Assembly: GCF_029227915.1 (NCBI RefSeq)
Contig: NC_079886.1
Coordinates: 28,498,501-28,562,500 of the forward strand
Source of the DNA: Hydractinia symbiolongicarpus
Lineage: Eukaryota; Cnidaria; Hydrozoa; Anthoathecata; Hydractiniidae
Reading direction: 5' to 3'
DNA: 64,000 nt
Part shown: piece after piece, positions 63,703 to 64,000 of the stretch
Position numbering within the stretch: the first letter of the stretch is position 1
Layout: every line of letters begins with the position of its first letter
Program-made: the position numbers and the translations under genes
The notes under the pieces: model-generated
Database searches by the model: none
The model's input: only the letters and a program-made list of their open reading frames with translations
What the model was told of the DNA's origin: nothing

Positions 63703-64000
63703 ATGAGTTTACTCCCTGCGTACTTTCTTTGTATACATTTGACTATACGGGCCGAGTCTGGGATTTACGGGAAATCGCGGGTTTTCGTTTGCCGGAGATT
63801 AAACTCCTTTTATTCAGCGTCTCATCAAGAATGAAATCGTTTTTGAAAACTACAAGTCTTATGCGTTTTAGTGGTAAAAAATTAATTTAAAAAATCGTTC
63901 GGGAAATGAGTTTACTCCCAGTTTACTTTCTTTCTATACATTCGACTATACGGGTCAAGCCCAGGATTTACGGGAACTCCCGGGTTTTCGTTTGCCGGCG

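Larger units (their letters stand above)
50398..64000. repeat. Duplication copy B (partial; matches 26829-43690)
   Basis: Offset from unit A changes stepwise: 23569 at the start, 23568 near 51519, 22959 near 53075, 21132-21133 near 57000, 20118 near 58869, 19905 at 60751, 20108 near 61929 and 20310 from 63252 to the end. The steps are about 3, 9, 5 and 1 monomers lost and then 1 and 1 gained, plus single-base indels and one 10-bp deletion near 60440. In the segments I compared directly, substitutions are sparse. The end of B lies outside the window. Confidence 0.85.
60752..64000 (+). repeat. Satellite array block F3, forward orientation, cut by window end
   Basis: About 16 forward monomers matching 40847-43690 of F2 in order. 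Matching landmarks: 61929 with 41821, 63252 with 42942, and the last base 64000 with 43690. Relative to F2 this copy has two extra monomers, one after about 61320 and one inside about 62950-63250 where F2 shows a fused monomer instead. It includes three short monomers of the F2 type. The block continues beyond the window. Confidence 0.96.

Noticed and set aside
1-64000. CRISPR array or other repeat-spacer system
   Set aside because: There are no unique spacers: the whole 203 bp unit is repeated, far longer than CRISPR repeats, and no cas-like gene is present.

Overview
The whole 64 kb is one satellite DNA array. Every stretch I read is a copy of the same AT-rich monomer of about 203 bp (about 38% G+C in the monomer I counted), roughly 315 copies in all. 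I found no protein gene, tRNA, rRNA, transposon, CRISPR array or unique sequence. This points to eukaryotic constitutive heterochromatin, plausibly centromeric or pericentromeric. I cannot name the species. The monomer is CpG-rich, which argues against long exposure to CpG methylation, or for very recent homogenisation.

Layout by orientation, where forward means the monomer phase beginning ATGAGTTTA reads on the + strand: F1 forward 1-22857; R1 reverse 22858-40846; F2 forward 40847-50397; R2 reverse 50398-60751; F3 forward 60752-64000 (cut by the window edge). The four switches are abrupt, inside monomers, with no foreign DNA at the joins.

The array has nested higher-order repeats (HORs). 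F1 holds a 23-mer HOR (4669 bp spacing), a 4-mer (812 bp), a 14-mer (2841 bp), a 6-mer (1217 bp) and a series of 8-, 7- and 7-monomer blocks (1623, 1420 and 1420 bp) that runs into the first inversion. R1 holds a 7-mer (1419 bp), a 6-mer (about 1217 bp, almost three copies), an 11-mer (2230 bp) and a 4-mer (812 bp). F2 is a mosaic marked by short 173-174 bp monomers.

The largest structure is a tandem duplication of about 23.57 kb. Unit A (26829-50397) contains one reverse arm, one reverse-to-forward junction and one forward arm. Copy B starts at 50398 and follows A, with whole-monomer gains and losses, until the window ends at the equivalent of A position 43690. The same odd join sequence at 40846 and 60751 supports this. 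So of the four switches, one (near 22857) is separate, two are copies of a single event, and the one at 50397/50398 is the duplication breakpoint.

There are no genes to work together. The candidate functional elements lie inside the monomer: a 10-bp perfect dyad with a 2-bp spacer, a CENP-B-box-like motif with its internal spacing one base short, and a GC hairpin in one subfamily. Spacings were obtained by locating diagnostic strings by eye. Block edges are good to a few bases at the named junctions and to about one monomer elsewhere.
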